From positions 1-64,000 of the IMG/VR virus record IMGVR_UViG_3300025106_000001: a stretch of DNA of 64,000 nt; one strand, 5' to 3'. A model generated the notes under the pieces. The model did not search any database and had not been told where the DNA came from. It saw only the letters and a program-made list of their open reading frames with translations. Each line of letters begins with the position of its first letter. Position 1 is the stretch's first letter. This document shows positions 15,815 through 25,436 of the stretch, one piece after another. The position numbers were made by a program, and so were the translations under genes. The stretch comes from a virus.

Positions 15815-17440
15815 ATGAATATTAATACAAAGAGGGTTCTTGATGGTAAAAAATCTCCCATTCAAAAACAATTTGAGATTTTAAGAGACAATTATACCTT
15901 AGAGAATTCCATTAGATATCTTGATTTCGTAAGACATCAGTCCAGTGATGTAATACTGGAAAATGCTCAATATATTTATTCCGAGCCTCGCTCTGGTGCC
16001 GACTTCATTATGGCTGTGTTGAGAACTAACGATTTGTCAGCAGCCCAATTGAGGGTACAAAAAGAAGGTTTAGATAAGTATATAAGTAAGTGTCGTACAA
16101 ACGGGTATAATAATCCTGTTCATTTAGATAGGCTTAATGAGTGTGCCGAGTTTATCAATGCAGAGCTTAGTAAAAAAGATAATCTTAAATATGTCAGAGA
16201 GAATCTTATTTACAATATGCATATAAACTTTTTACCTAAATCCACTCTTATGGAGTCTACCATAACTAATAGCTTGGATAAAGTTATCCAAAATATTAAT
16301 CATCAACCAGAAGTAATCAATGAGTATGAAAGATTGGTTGATGAAATCAAAGCATGGAAAGCTGGAACAGCAGCAATTAACTTTGTTCCGACATTAGTAA
16401 AGAACACAGCCCTTGTATTAGGGATTACTGTGGTATTAACTGGTGTTGCTGTTACGCTTATAGTTTCTTTACCATTATTATTAGTTTCAAAGCTATTAAG
16501 TGATGGAATTAATAAGAAATATATTAAGTCATACAATGCTGCAATTGATAGAGAAATCAAAAGAGTCGAAGAAGGAATAGCCTCAGCACCGAGTGATAAA
16601 AAGGGTATGCTTGAAGAATATCTTAAATCTCTCAAGGAAGCTAAGGCACAATTAGATGGTTATAAGCCTTCTAAGAAAACTACTAAGGCTGTTAAAGAAG
16701 GAAATCTTGGGCAGGAACTCGAAGAAATGGGTGAAGTAGATTGTTGCGAAGATGATATTGACGAAGAAGATCCAGAAGTGGATGAACTTGCATTAAACTT
16801 CTCAATTGAATTTTTAGAAGCATTCCTTGATGATTTCGAAGATGACAGTGAGATGACAGAAGCCCAGATGGAAAACTTTAATAACATGATAAGAATAGCT
16901 TATCAATATGATAGAGTAGTTACTGAAGGAATAGTAGGTAAGATTGCTCGAAAGGCTGCCTTAAAAGGAGAGGAAATCTCCAGAAAAACTGTACATGGTA
17001 TTAAGAAGGCTGGTGATGATGCTAAGCATGTAACAACAGTCGCTAAGAAGATACCTGAACATGTAGATAATCTTGTTAATAGCACGATAGATAGTATCAA
17101 GAAAGTTGATAAGGATGAAAGAAGACGCAGAATAATCGAAGGGAAATATCGCTATAAGTTATTTAAGATAATAAGAAATGCGATAGGTCTTGGTGCTGCA
17201 TTTGCCGTACATCCTGCATTAGCTGCTATTGGATTCCTTGTTAGTGTTGCTATGGACAAAAAAGCAGATGACAAAGTAAGAAAAGAAATCCTTCATGAGC
17301 TTGAAAATGAATTGGTAATCGTTAGTGAAAAGATTGAGGATGCTAAAGGTGACCAAAAGAGAAAAGAAAAATATGAGCTTATGAGAATCAAAAACAGATT
17401 AGAGGATGACATTACAAGAATTAAGTACAGATTGGATTAG
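15815..17440 (+). CDS. Head-cluster protein with two hydrophobic segments, 541 aa
   Basis: Function unknown. Hydrophobic segments lie near residues 190-225 (NTALVLGITVVLTGVAVTLI) and 470-490 (FAVHPALAAIGFLVSVAM), separated by a charged coiled-coil region and a very acidic stretch (CCEDDIDEEDPEVDEL). Such membrane-like segments are odd in a head gene cluster; a procapsid-assembly or DNA-injection role is possible. Sites resembling the protease consensus (STLMES, VVTEGI) are present. AAAGGGAGTGATAAG precedes the ATG at 15815; longer upstream readings lack a start site. It is 13 bases from the acidic protein gene, so they form an operon. Confidence 0.75.
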   Translation: MNINTKRVLDGKKSPIQKQFEILRDNYTLENSIRYLDFVRHQSSDVILENAQYIYSEPRSGADFIMAVLRTNDLSAAQLRVQKEGLDKYISKCRTNGYNNPVHLDRLNECAEFINAELSKKDNLKYVRENLIYNMHINFLPKSTLMESTITNSLDKVIQNINHQPEVINEYERLVDEIKAWKAGTAAINFVPTLVKNTALVLGITVVLTGVAVTLIVSLPLLLVSKLLSDGINKKYIKSYNAAIDREIKRVEEGIASAPSDKKGMLEEYLKSLKEAKAQLDGYKPSKKTTKAVKEGNLGQELEEMGEVDCCEDDIDEEDPEVDELALNFSIEFLEAFLDDFEDDSEMTEAQMENFNNMIRIAYQYDRVVTEGIVGKIARKAALKGEEISRKTVHGIKKAGDDAKHVTTVAKKIPEHVDNLVNSTIDSIKKVDKDERRRRIIEGKYRYKLFKIIRNAIGLGAAFAVHPALAAIGFLVSVAMDKKADDKVRKEILHELENELVIVSEKIEDAKGDQKRKEKYELMRIKNRLEDDITRIKYRLD

Positions 17441-17453
17441 GAGGTGTAATAAT

Positions 17454-18269
17454 ATGGACTTTTTGAATATCCTCCTTGAAGCTAAAACCCCTGGGTCAAA
17501 ACCTACTAAAAGGAAAAAAGTTATTAAGGTTGATTCAGGTGTAGATAAAAAAGATTATACTGACGATGTAGAAGCTCAACGAGATGAAGATGAAGATGTT
17601 GAAAATCAAGATACTGGTAATGAGGGTGAAACCCAGGAAACTAATGATAACCTAGATGACCAAGAAGTAACTGATTACACATCCGAAGAAGAAGAAGTTG
17701 AACCTACTGAGAATTCAGACGACAACCAGGCAACCCAAGACGAAACCGACCCTGAAGAAGGTGAAGGTGAAACCACTGACTATACTGACGAAGAGGGTGA
17801 TGGGGGTGATGAAACAAATGACAGTGAAGACACTGGTGACGAAGGTGATGGATCAACTGATTACACCGACGGTGCAGGTGACGAAACTGATGATAGTGTT
17901 AATTACGGTTCCGATGATACTGCTGACGGCAGTGACGGTACTGAAACTGATGCAGATGATGGATCAGATGCGAATGATACTGATAAAAACCGATTGATTT
18001 TGGAAGATTTCGTATCATTATACTATTTAACGAAGAATTCTATATCAAAATTAACAAACATTGATAAAACGGACATTTTTGTTAATAAGATAATAACACA
18101 AGTTATCTCAAACTTGTCAACACTCCAAAAACAATTATTTGAGTTCATTACATGTGCTTTTTCCAATAATAAGTACGTGAATAATCTCTACCAATATAAT
18201 TATTTTTTGGAGGCGTTCAAGATTAATGTTGAAATGCTAAAAAAAATAAGTGTTTTCATCTCTAATTAA
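17454..18269 (+). CDS. Acidic low-complexity scaffold-like protein, 271 aa
   Basis: Probable prohead core or scaffold component. Residues about 35-180 are almost entirely Asp, Glu, Gly, Thr and Ser with imperfect repeats around the TDYTD unit. A helical C-terminal domain of about 90 residues follows. The N-terminus MDFLNILLEAKTPG contains LLE-A, fitting the T4-type prohead-protease consensus. It directly precedes the major capsid gene, where scaffolds are usually encoded. GGAGGTG lies before the ATG at 17454. Function is inferred from composition and place, not homology. Confidence 0.75.
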   Translation: MDFLNILLEAKTPGSKPTKRKKVIKVDSGVDKKDYTDDVEAQRDEDEDVENQDTGNEGETQETNDNLDDQEVTDYTSEEEEVEPTENSDDNQATQDETDPEEGEGETTDYTDEEGDGGDETNDSEDTGDEGDGSTDYTDGAGDETDDSVNYGSDDTADGSDGTETDADDGSDANDTDKNRLILEDFVSLYYLTKNSISKLTNIDKTDIFVNKIITQVISNLSTLQKQLFEFITCAFSNNKYVNNLYQYNYFLEAFKINVEMLKKISVFISN

Positions 18270-18272
18270 CAA

Positions 18273-18284
18273 AACAAATATATA
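18273..18284 (+). promoter_or_regulatory. Late-type promoter element AACA-N6-TA
   Basis: AACA-AATATA-TA, 30 bases before the major capsid gene. Confidence 0.65.
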
Positions 18285-18314
18285 AAAAAACTAATTGAAG
18301 GGAAGTGTATAATC

Positions 18315-20021
18315 ATGTATGAATACTTAGATGAACAGCAACCTACTAGAGTTGTTGGTTCTTTCGTTACAGACAAAAATGTCGACTTCAAGAATGGTAT
18401 TAAAAGCCTTCTAGAAGGATTCAGAGGAGCATACTCCGTTGACGCTGTAGATGATATAGTTAAGATTCTGAAGGTTGATGCTCTGAAGGAAGATTATAAA
18501 GAGAGGCTTATAGGCGACGTACTCACTGAAAGTTTTGATGATCCATACTATGCAATGATACCGAGCAAATTAGAGCAGCTTTTTGAAAACTCTTCCACAG
18601 AAATCGTTAGAGAATCTTCTGTAGCTCAGCTTGCACCAATAGTAGGTGTGTCTCTGCCAATCCTCAAGAAGAATTATCTTGAGTGCCATTCAAAGGACAT
18701 AGTAATGACTGAGGTTCCAACTAAGCCAATCGTTAAAATGGCTTTTGAAAGAAAATTCTTAAAGGATAAAACTGGAACTAAATACTACATTCCAGAAATA
18801 TTCTACAATGACGACTACAAGAAAGTAGTTGACAAAACAAAAGGTAAGGTAGTAAGCAATGCCTGGTATCCAACTGGAGACGGCACAGCTCTTCCAATAC
18901 AAGACCTTACAATACTTCAGCTTTCAGGCGGATCTCTTGAAACAAGAGACAGCTTAGCATATGATTTCTGCGTAGAAGCAGTTCAAATCGAAGTACCAAA
19001 AGCAGGCGGCGGAGTTGAATTAAAGACTATTGATGGTCTTAACATCCAGCCTGATATGGGAGCTAACAATTCCTTCACATACAGAATTAAGACTGAAGGA
19101 GCAGAAGCTGCAAAGGTTGAGGACATAATCACTGGACAGGTAGACTTCTACACTGGATCAGTATCAGTTGCTTCAACTGGTGGAAAAATAAAGAAAGTAA
19201 GATTCGGAGGACATCTGTCCAATGAAAATAACTTGGAAACAGTAGAACTTGATAGAGAAAGAGAAGTTAAGGAGTGGAAGATTCCTGATGGTCAGAGAAT
19301 CAACACTGGTTTAACTATCGAAAAGATTAAGGACTACAAGGCATTATTTGATCTGGACATCACAACTGAAGTTATTTCTGACATGAGTACAGTATTAACT
19401 CAGTTCGAAGACAGCTCAATCATGAGCTTCCTTGATGACAGCTTAACAAAATGGAAAGGAAAGAAAGACCTTCCATTCGGATACAGCGATGGATTCGTTG
19501 AAACATTCGAATTTAGCTGCACACCACCTGCAAATGTGTTTGTAACAACTTCACAATGGATGCAGGAAATGAAATACTACCTCAACAGAATGATTGATGA
19601 GTTAAAGACCAAGCTTAAGACTACAGACATTATGTTCGTAGCTTATGGTCATCCAAATAACATTACTCTCATTCAGGATGATGTTAAGTGGGTAATTGAC
19701 GAAGATACTAAGATCGGTGGAATCCAGCTTGACTACAGGTTCGGTGTTATGACAACTAACAAGAACCGTGTTCACGTAGTTAGCTCATTAAAGGTTCCAA
19801 AGGAAAAAGGAATAAGAGTTATCGCTTACCCATTAAGCAAAGAAGTAATAACATTCAAGCACTACAAGTACAGCTTGAACATTGAAAATATCTACAGAAA
19901 CCCATTCACACCATTAACACCAAACGTAATGGGTACTTCAAGATACTTGACTACAGAAGTTCTTCCAGTACAAGGCGAGTTCAAATTAACGAACAACGAC
20001 TTCGGAAGAAAAACTGTATAA
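18315..20021 (+). CDS. Major capsid protein
   Basis: 568 aa, assigned from size, position (protease, scaffold-like gene, then this, terminase and tail genes), codon bias typical of a very abundant product and T4 gp23-like features such as the C-terminal IYRNPFTPLTPNVMGTSRYL block. An N-terminal propeptide is likely: KSLLEGFRGAYS near residue 34 fits cleavage after LLE. The region before it is charged, as in capsid delta domains. It has its own late-type promoter and a very strong terminator, giving a dedicated transcript. Confidence 0.85.
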   Translation: MYEYLDEQQPTRVVGSFVTDKNVDFKNGIKSLLEGFRGAYSVDAVDDIVKILKVDALKEDYKERLIGDVLTESFDDPYYAMIPSKLEQLFENSSTEIVRESSVAQLAPIVGVSLPILKKNYLECHSKDIVMTEVPTKPIVKMAFERKFLKDKTGTKYYIPEIFYNDDYKKVVDKTKGKVVSNAWYPTGDGTALPIQDLTILQLSGGSLETRDSLAYDFCVEAVQIEVPKAGGGVELKTIDGLNIQPDMGANNSFTYRIKTEGAEAAKVEDIITGQVDFYTGSVSVASTGGKIKKVRFGGHLSNENNLETVELDREREVKEWKIPDGQRINTGLTIEKIKDYKALFDLDITTEVISDMSTVLTQFEDSSIMSFLDDSLTKWKGKKDLPFGYSDGFVETFEFSCTPPANVFVTTSQWMQEMKYYLNRMIDELKTKLKTTDIMFVAYGHPNNITLIQDDVKWVIDEDTKIGGIQLDYRFGVMTTNKNRVHVVSSLKVPKEKGIRVIAYPLSKEVITFKHYKYSLNIENIYRNPFTPLTPNVMGTSRYLTTEVLPVQGEFKLTNNDFGRKTV

Positions 20022-20057
20022 TAGCTGCTTAAGGCGGCAAGGTGTAAATTAAAAATG

Positions 20058-20106
20058 AAAACGACAACTCTTATTTAATGAGAGTTGTCGTTTTATTATT
20101 TTTTTA
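20058..20106 (+). terminator. Intrinsic terminator of the capsid gene
   Basis: Fourteen-bp stem AAAACGACAACTCT/AGAGTTGTCGTTTT followed by ATTATTTTTTT. Confidence 0.9.
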
Positions 20107-20121
20107 GAAAGGGTGAAGAAG

Positions 20122-21366
20122 ATGGAATTAAATAAAAAGTCCCAAGACTTATTACTGATTGAAAGTTGCTTTAGAAATATCAAAACAGGGCAAGATGTCC
20201 ATAATTCTATAGCTGCTATCCAGAGAGTTTTGAAGAGGATGTTTGATGTTAATTTTAACATCACCATCATCAATAATGACACAAATCAATTCTTTGGAAT
20301 GAATATCTATCCTCAAAAGAGCACAATAGATGCTATAGTTGAGGCTATACTTAATAAGAAATCAAATACAGAAACACTGTCAGAAATCTGGCAGAAGAAT
20401 ACAGAGTGGCATTTAGAAATAGATTCACTTCTATTATACGATAATCGTCTTAATGCTAACCCATCAGAAATAACTGCTGTTCTATTACATGAGATAGGAC
20501 ATGTGGTACATTCAAATAGTATCCCTCATAGGGTTAATAAGGTAATGAGATACCAAATTATGAATCTTGACTTTACAGTTAAGCACCTTATTAGATATGA
20601 TAAAATAAGGAAGCTATTTGGTATTGCAGTAATTGAAGCTTGCACCAGCAAAAACTTCCACCGCATCAATAGTGTAAATACTGAAGTGGTTGCTGACAAG
20701 TTCGTTGTTAAAATGGGATATGGTGATGAGCTTAACAACTTTATTACCAAGTTAGTATCATCCCAAGGAAATAGACTTGTTGAAAGAGCAGACCATGAAA
20801 TAGATGGAGATATTAAGTCTATCGTAAATTGGTCAATTGACAATATAACTGAACTTGAGTTCAGAAAGAAGAAGTTAAGACAGTCTATACAGACTGAAAT
20901 ACTAAAGAACCCTAGTATATTTGTCAGGAGTATATTCACTGATATAAAGAATGCTTTCTTCGGGGCTGAGGAAGATAATTACAAGATTGCTGTTGCGGAA
21001 CAGTACCTAATTTCGGGCTGTCAAACCGTGATGAGAGAATCTATTCTGGATATCTTCGATAATATCGGAAAAATGAAGAAGGTTCCTCAAAGTGATATAG
21101 ATTTCCTTTCAATACAAGTTGAGAAGATTGAAAACAATGATGACAAGATATATGTTCTAGACCTTATATATGACAAATTAGACCTTGTCAATGCAGCTCT
21201 TGAATATATTGAAAAGGGTAAGACTGAAAAGGTTGCCCAGTCAAAACAGACATTGACATCTCTCAAGACACAACTTGAGAAGTTGAGACAACAAGTTCTC
21301 AATATTGAGATTAAAGACAAACAGTATGGTGTATTTATAAAGTATCCTAAGGGATATGAAGGTTAA
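20122..21366 (+). CDS. Zincin-type metalloprotease-like protein in the head cluster
   Basis: 414 aa. VLLHEIGHVVHS near residue 125 is a complete HExxH zinc motif and NTEVVADKFV about 65 residues later gives the glutamate ligand with the ExxAD context of M48-like peptidases. The C-terminal half is coiled coil (EKVAQSKQTLTSLKTQLEKL). No signal peptide or membrane segment is seen. A peptidase in the capsid-terminase interval besides the gp21-like protease is unusual; it may process virion proteins or act in the infected cell. The ATG at 20122 is preferred over a GTG at 20113 that overlaps the AAAGGG site. Confidence 0.75.
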   Translation: MELNKKSQDLLLIESCFRNIKTGQDVHNSIAAIQRVLKRMFDVNFNITIINNDTNQFFGMNIYPQKSTIDAIVEAILNKKSNTETLSEIWQKNTEWHLEIDSLLLYDNRLNANPSEITAVLLHEIGHVVHSNSIPHRVNKVMRYQIMNLDFTVKHLIRYDKIRKLFGIAVIEACTSKNFHRINSVNTEVVADKFVVKMGYGDELNNFITKLVSSQGNRLVERADHEIDGDIKSIVNWSIDNITELEFRKKKLRQSIQTEILKNPSIFVRSIFTDIKNAFFGAEEDNYKIAVAEQYLISGCQTVMRESILDIFDNIGKMKKVPQSDIDFLSIQVEKIENNDDKIYVLDLIYDKLDLVNAALEYIEKGKTEKVAQSKQTLTSLKTQLEKLRQQVLNIEIKDKQYGVFIKYPKGYEG

Positions 21367-21395
21367 TTAATTTAACCGTTGAAGGGGTGATTTCT

Positions 21396-23450
21396 TTGGC
21401 AAGGAAGTTTATTTATGACGTTCAAACCAAGAATATATCTTTCCTTCAAACAGCCAAGGATTTAAAAACTCTTGGGGTTAAGGACCACATGTTCTTTTTA
21501 AAGCTTTATGATACGGGATTAAGGGGAGTAGATCCATACTCCCCTTTTTTAACCGAAGAGCAGATAATGAGAATAATAAATGAGTGTATAATAAATCCAT
21601 GGTATTTCTTGAGGGAAATAGCAAGAATACCTGAGCAAGGTGGTACGGGTATCCCCTACCAACTTAATAGAGCCAATTTGGCTGCTACATGGTGTTATTT
21701 GCATGGTTTAGACCACTACTTGGTTATACCACGACAGATAGGTAAAACACAATCAACATTAGCAATACTTGACTGGACTTTCTTATTTGGCACAACGAAC
21801 TCAGAGTTCATGTTTATTAATAAGAAGCAGGAAGATGCTGATAATAACTTAGCAAGATTAAAAGATCAAAGAGATTTATTACCAAAATATCTACAATTTA
21901 AGATTGCTATCACAGATGAAGGTAAGATAGTTGAAGGTGCTGATAATGTTAAATCATTAACCAATGCCAACAATGGAAATAAAATAGTTGCAAAACCATC
22001 AGCACGTTCAGTTGAATCTGCTGAAAATATAGGTAGAGGTTGTACACAACCTATTCAATACTTTGATGAGGTTGAGTTTACACCTCATATTAAGACAATC
22101 GTTGAAGCGGCAGGTCCTGCTTATAATACTGCTTCTTCAAATGCAAAGAGAAATAATGCGGCTTATTGCCGTATATTCACATCAACACCTGGTGACTTGG
22201 ATACACAACCAGGTCAGGATGCATTACTTATTATTGAAAAGACATGTAAATGGACTGAGCAATTCTATGATTGGGACGTTAACGATATAGATGAATATAT
22301 CTCCAATAACTCTGGTAATGGTATTATCTATATCGAATATCAGTATCAACAATTAGGAAAAGATGAAGAATGGTTCAAGAAGACATGTCAATCTGTACTT
22401 AACAACCCAGCTAAGATTCAAAGAGAAATCTTCTTAAAGAGAATGAGAGGTTCTTCAGAGTCTCCATTTGAACCAGAAGAATTAGCTGCTATTGAGGAAT
22501 TGAAGGGTGTGGTTAAGGAAGAATTATTTATTAACAAGCTATTTAAGCTTGATATTTATGAGCAAATTAGAAAAGATAGAGTATATATTATAGGTGTCGA
22601 CGTTTCTAATGGATATGGTCAAGATAATTCCGCTGTTACTGTAATAGACCCATACACTCTCAAGACAGTTGCAGAGTTTAAGTCTCCATACATTGGTGTG
22701 ACAACATTCACTAAGTTCTTATATATCCTTATTAGAAAACATATCCCAAGAGGTATACTCTGTATAGAAAGAAATGCCAACGGTGAATCAATACTTGATG
22801 CACTTAGAGAAACAGATATACATGGTCAATTATACTTCGACAACTCAAAAGACTTTGTTGGAGCTAATATTGATGACAAACTTGATGCTCAGGGATTCTT
22901 AAAGATTCAAGCTGCAAGAAGAAAATTATATGGTGTTTATACACAAGGTAAATCAAGAGAGGTTATGTTCCAGTTACTTGATGCCCATGTTAAGGACTTT
23001 AAAGATAGATTTATCGGTGCTAATGTAATTAGTGACCTAATGAGTCTTGTAAGAACTAAGAGGGGTAGAATAGAAGCTGGTGCAGGATTCCATGATGACT
23101 GTATTATGTCATATTTGATTGCTCTTTATGTATTCTATCATGGTAATAACTTACACAGGTTTGGATTTGTAAGAGGAGAAATACCTGATGAAGATAAACG
23201 AAACAGAGGTCTCACATATGAGGAGACTATGCAAGAAATGCCTGAAGACGTTCAACAAGCTTTTGCTGATTTTAGTGTTAAAGGAATGGATGATTATAAT
23301 CAGAAGTTAGTTGAAGAAATTCAAAGGGCACGAAAAGAGATGCAACATGTTGACAGGATGTTAAATAGTGTCAACGTAGCAGAGGACTATGATGATTTCG
23401 GAGGCGAAGGAGACATGCCTCTGGGCTTATTCGACGAACTTAATAGTTAA
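21396..23450 (+). CDS. terL: Terminase large subunit
   Basis: DNA-packaging motor of 684 aa. The N-terminal ATPase shows a Walker-A-like VIPRQIGKTQS (about residue 110), Walker B PIQYFDEVEF with the catalytic glutamate (about 222) and coupling motif FTSTPGD (about 268). The C-terminal RNase H-like nuclease has acidic motifs IIGVDVSNGYGQDNS (about 402), CIERNANG and GFHDDCIMSY. The order matches T4 gp17. The TTG at 21396 fits GAAGGGG eight bases upstream; a GTG at 21387 overlaps that site. It ends in a strong terminator. Confidence 0.93.
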   Translation: MARKFIYDVQTKNISFLQTAKDLKTLGVKDHMFFLKLYDTGLRGVDPYSPFLTEEQIMRIINECIINPWYFLREIARIPEQGGTGIPYQLNRANLAATWCYLHGLDHYLVIPRQIGKTQSTLAILDWTFLFGTTNSEFMFINKKQEDADNNLARLKDQRDLLPKYLQFKIAITDEGKIVEGADNVKSLTNANNGNKIVAKPSARSVESAENIGRGCTQPIQYFDEVEFTPHIKTIVEAAGPAYNTASSNAKRNNAAYCRIFTSTPGDLDTQPGQDALLIIEKTCKWTEQFYDWDVNDIDEYISNNSGNGIIYIEYQYQQLGKDEEWFKKTCQSVLNNPAKIQREIFLKRMRGSSESPFEPEELAAIEELKGVVKEELFINKLFKLDIYEQIRKDRVYIIGVDVSNGYGQDNSAVTVIDPYTLKTVAEFKSPYIGVTTFTKFLYILIRKHIPRGILCIERNANGESILDALRETDIHGQLYFDNSKDFVGANIDDKLDAQGFLKIQAARRKLYGVYTQGKSREVMFQLLDAHVKDFKDRFIGANVISDLMSLVRTKRGRIEAGAGFHDDCIMSYLIALYVFYHGNNLHRFGFVRGEIPDEDKRNRGLTYEETMQEMPEDVQQAFADFSVKGMDDYNQKLVEEIQRARKEMQHVDRMLNSVNVAEDYDDFGGEGDMPLGLFDELNS

Positions 23451-23451
23451 C

Positions 23452-23490
23452 AAATATATAGGAGGGATGTCCTCCTATATATTTTTTTAT
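23452..23490 (+). terminator. Intrinsic terminator of terL
   Basis: Perfect 14-bp stem (23452-23465 with 23471-23484) followed by a T-tract. The 5' arm contains GGAGG. Confidence 0.88.
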
Positions 23491-23499
23491 TTTCTTATT

Positions 23500-23511
23500 A
23501 ACAACTTTTTA
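23500..23511 (+). promoter_or_regulatory. Late-type promoter element AACA-N6-TA
   Basis: AACA-ACTTTT-TA, 38 bases before the 249-aa gene and just after the terL terminator. Confidence 0.6.
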
Positions 23512-23549
23512 AAAGAATGAATATTAAACCTTAGGAGGGTGAGATAAAA

Positions 23550-24299
23550 ATGGTTTTTGATAACGAAGCATTTGAATTAAGTAACAACTTAGAAGTGGAA
23601 AGCTTACTGGCGGATTTACCATTTGAGCTTATAAAGGAGAACATCAGAGAACAGATAAGCGACCCACTATCTACTAACATAAATTATATCAACACGGTTA
23701 CAGAAAAATGTGACCTATTAAAAAAAGAGTACGAAGATGACGAAGATGCTATTAAGGAGATAAATAACAGTCTTCTTAGATTCTTCATATTTATCATCAC
23801 TGAGATAGATGAGAAATTTGACTTATCTATTAATTATGATGAGGATGATGTCGATGAGGTTGTATCATTGGGAGAAGCCCTTTACAATTTCATGATTCTG
23901 CGATATAAGAAGAATATCAGCAGATTTATCTACAAATTTATTATTAAAAATAAAAAAGGTCTTGTTGAACAGTTCGAGAAGCTGGCAAAGAAGAAGGATG
24001 TTACATCTATATCATTAAAGAAACAGATCAAGAATAAGGATGACATACTGCTATTATCTAATATGCCTAGTGCAATAAAATATATAATGAACCTTTATAT
24101 AGAACCGCTTGACTTTTTAAAGTATGCTGCTGACGATGAGTTATATGAAGCTACATTCTTACGTCAAATGATTAATACGGGTAATCTTACTGGTAACTTT
24201 GTTACTAAGTACCTAGAATTAATTGTAGATAGTTACAATGACGTATTAGATGAGATTCAAACCGACGTTCGTCTAAAGCTTATGAAAAAGATTATGTAG
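23550..24299 (+). CDS. Unknown virion-cluster protein, 249 aa
   Basis: No family recognised. Predominantly helical and acidic in the N-terminal half (KKEYEDDEDAIKEI, YDEDDVDEVV), more basic in the middle. Its position between terL and the tail genes, with a late-type promoter, suggests a neck, tail-completion or assembly protein. AGGAGGGTGAG precedes the ATG. Confidence 0.7.
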   Translation: MVFDNEAFELSNNLEVESLLADLPFELIKENIREQISDPLSTNINYINTVTEKCDLLKKEYEDDEDAIKEINNSLLRFFIFIITEIDEKFDLSINYDEDDVDEVVSLGEALYNFMILRYKKNISRFIYKFIIKNKKGLVEQFEKLAKKKDVTSISLKKQIKNKDDILLLSNMPSAIKYIMNLYIEPLDFLKYAADDELYEATFLRQMINTGNLTGNFVTKYLELIVDSYNDVLDEIQTDVRLKLMKKIM

Positions 24300-24357
24300 T
24301 AAAAAATTACCATATTAACTACATTAAATTAATTATAAGATGGGGAGGTAATCCATA

Positions 24358-25347
24358 ATGGAAGAATCAAAAGTAATTAGACTTAATCAAGATGAAGAGG
24401 TGGGAACCACTGTTGCTCCTGAAACTGATATAGTTGCTGATGAGCAAATTGGAATGGATAAAGCCATAAGCCTGCTTAACCTTCAGGGGCAATTACAAGA
24501 TATGAAGGACATGAGAGGTAATATTGTTAAAGAACAATTAAAGGTTCTGGGTGATGTTGCTGACCTTGAAGCAGTTCAAGCTAAGTTAGTAGACATTAGT
24601 ATTGAGGACCTTAAGGCAATAACTGAGGAAGGACTTAAAGAACTCTTTACTATTAATGGTAAGGAAGTTGATGTTGCCGTTGAAATAGAAGATGCTTTCA
24701 AAGCATTTGAGTTCAAAAGAGACTTCCTTGTATACTTAAAAGAAAGTGAACAAGCTGTCAATCAAATTGATGAAGCTGTTCTTAAATTAGAAGAAGACTT
24801 AAAGGCTCATGATGAGGAACTTAAGGATGTAGTTGCTCAATTCGGCGACTTATCAAAATGCATCAGAGCTAAACTTCTTAGCAATTTAGAAAATGCTGGA
24901 GATGCTGTTAGAGCTAAAAGAGCTCAAAGAATGCTTGATAGCTTTGACGATGCATGGAATTTAACCAGGATATATGAGATCCACAAGGTTTCAAGACCTG
25001 GTAATGTACTTAGAGACTATAAAGATAACGATAGGTCTGTAGCTCTTTACAAGAATTACATGAAGGCTATTGCACGATTAGGTCTTAAGAGTGACCTTAC
25101 TGCTTTCAATGACCTTGAAATCAAATTCTTACCTGAGAAATATCATAAGTATCCAAATCTATTCTTATTCATCGTAATAAGATACTTTGCTTACAAGAAA
25201 GATGTTGCTGACAGGGTAAGTGATGGAGTATTCTTATCTCAATTTATGGTGTACGTGAAGACATTGTTTGCAGATAGATTCACTACTCCTGAAGAAAAAG
25301 AGGAGTTTTTACAAAATATCCAAAGAGTTTTGGACCTTTATTATTAA
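24358..25347 (+). CDS. Coiled-coil virion-cluster protein, 329 aa
   Basis: No family recognised. A long heptad-like region (about residues 45-175, for example EAVLKLEEDLKAHDEELKDV) is followed by a globular C-terminal part with aromatic clusters (NLFLFIVIRYFAYKK). It is probably co-transcribed with the 249-aa gene (58-base spacer) and ended by a strong terminator. A structural or assembly role is inferred from context only. Confidence 0.7.
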   Translation: MEESKVIRLNQDEEVGTTVAPETDIVADEQIGMDKAISLLNLQGQLQDMKDMRGNIVKEQLKVLGDVADLEAVQAKLVDISIEDLKAITEEGLKELFTINGKEVDVAVEIEDAFKAFEFKRDFLVYLKESEQAVNQIDEAVLKLEEDLKAHDEELKDVVAQFGDLSKCIRAKLLSNLENAGDAVRAKRAQRMLDSFDDAWNLTRIYEIHKVSRPGNVLRDYKDNDRSVALYKNYMKAIARLGLKSDLTAFNDLEIKFLPEKYHKYPNLFLFIVIRYFAYKKDVADRVSDGVFLSQFMVYVKTLFADRFTTPEEKEEFLQNIQRVLDLYY

Positions 25348-25359
25348 ATATAAAAAACA

Positions 25360-25398
25360 ATAGAGTAAAAGTAGTTTTCTACTTTTACTCTATTTTTA
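25360..25398 (+). terminator. Intrinsic terminator
   Basis: Stem GAGTAAAAGTAG/CTACTTTTACTC, tetraloop TTTT, U-rich tail. Confidence 0.9.
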
Positions 25399-25436
25399 TG
25401 CCCTTTTTTAATAATGAAGAAAGGAAGGTGAGATAA

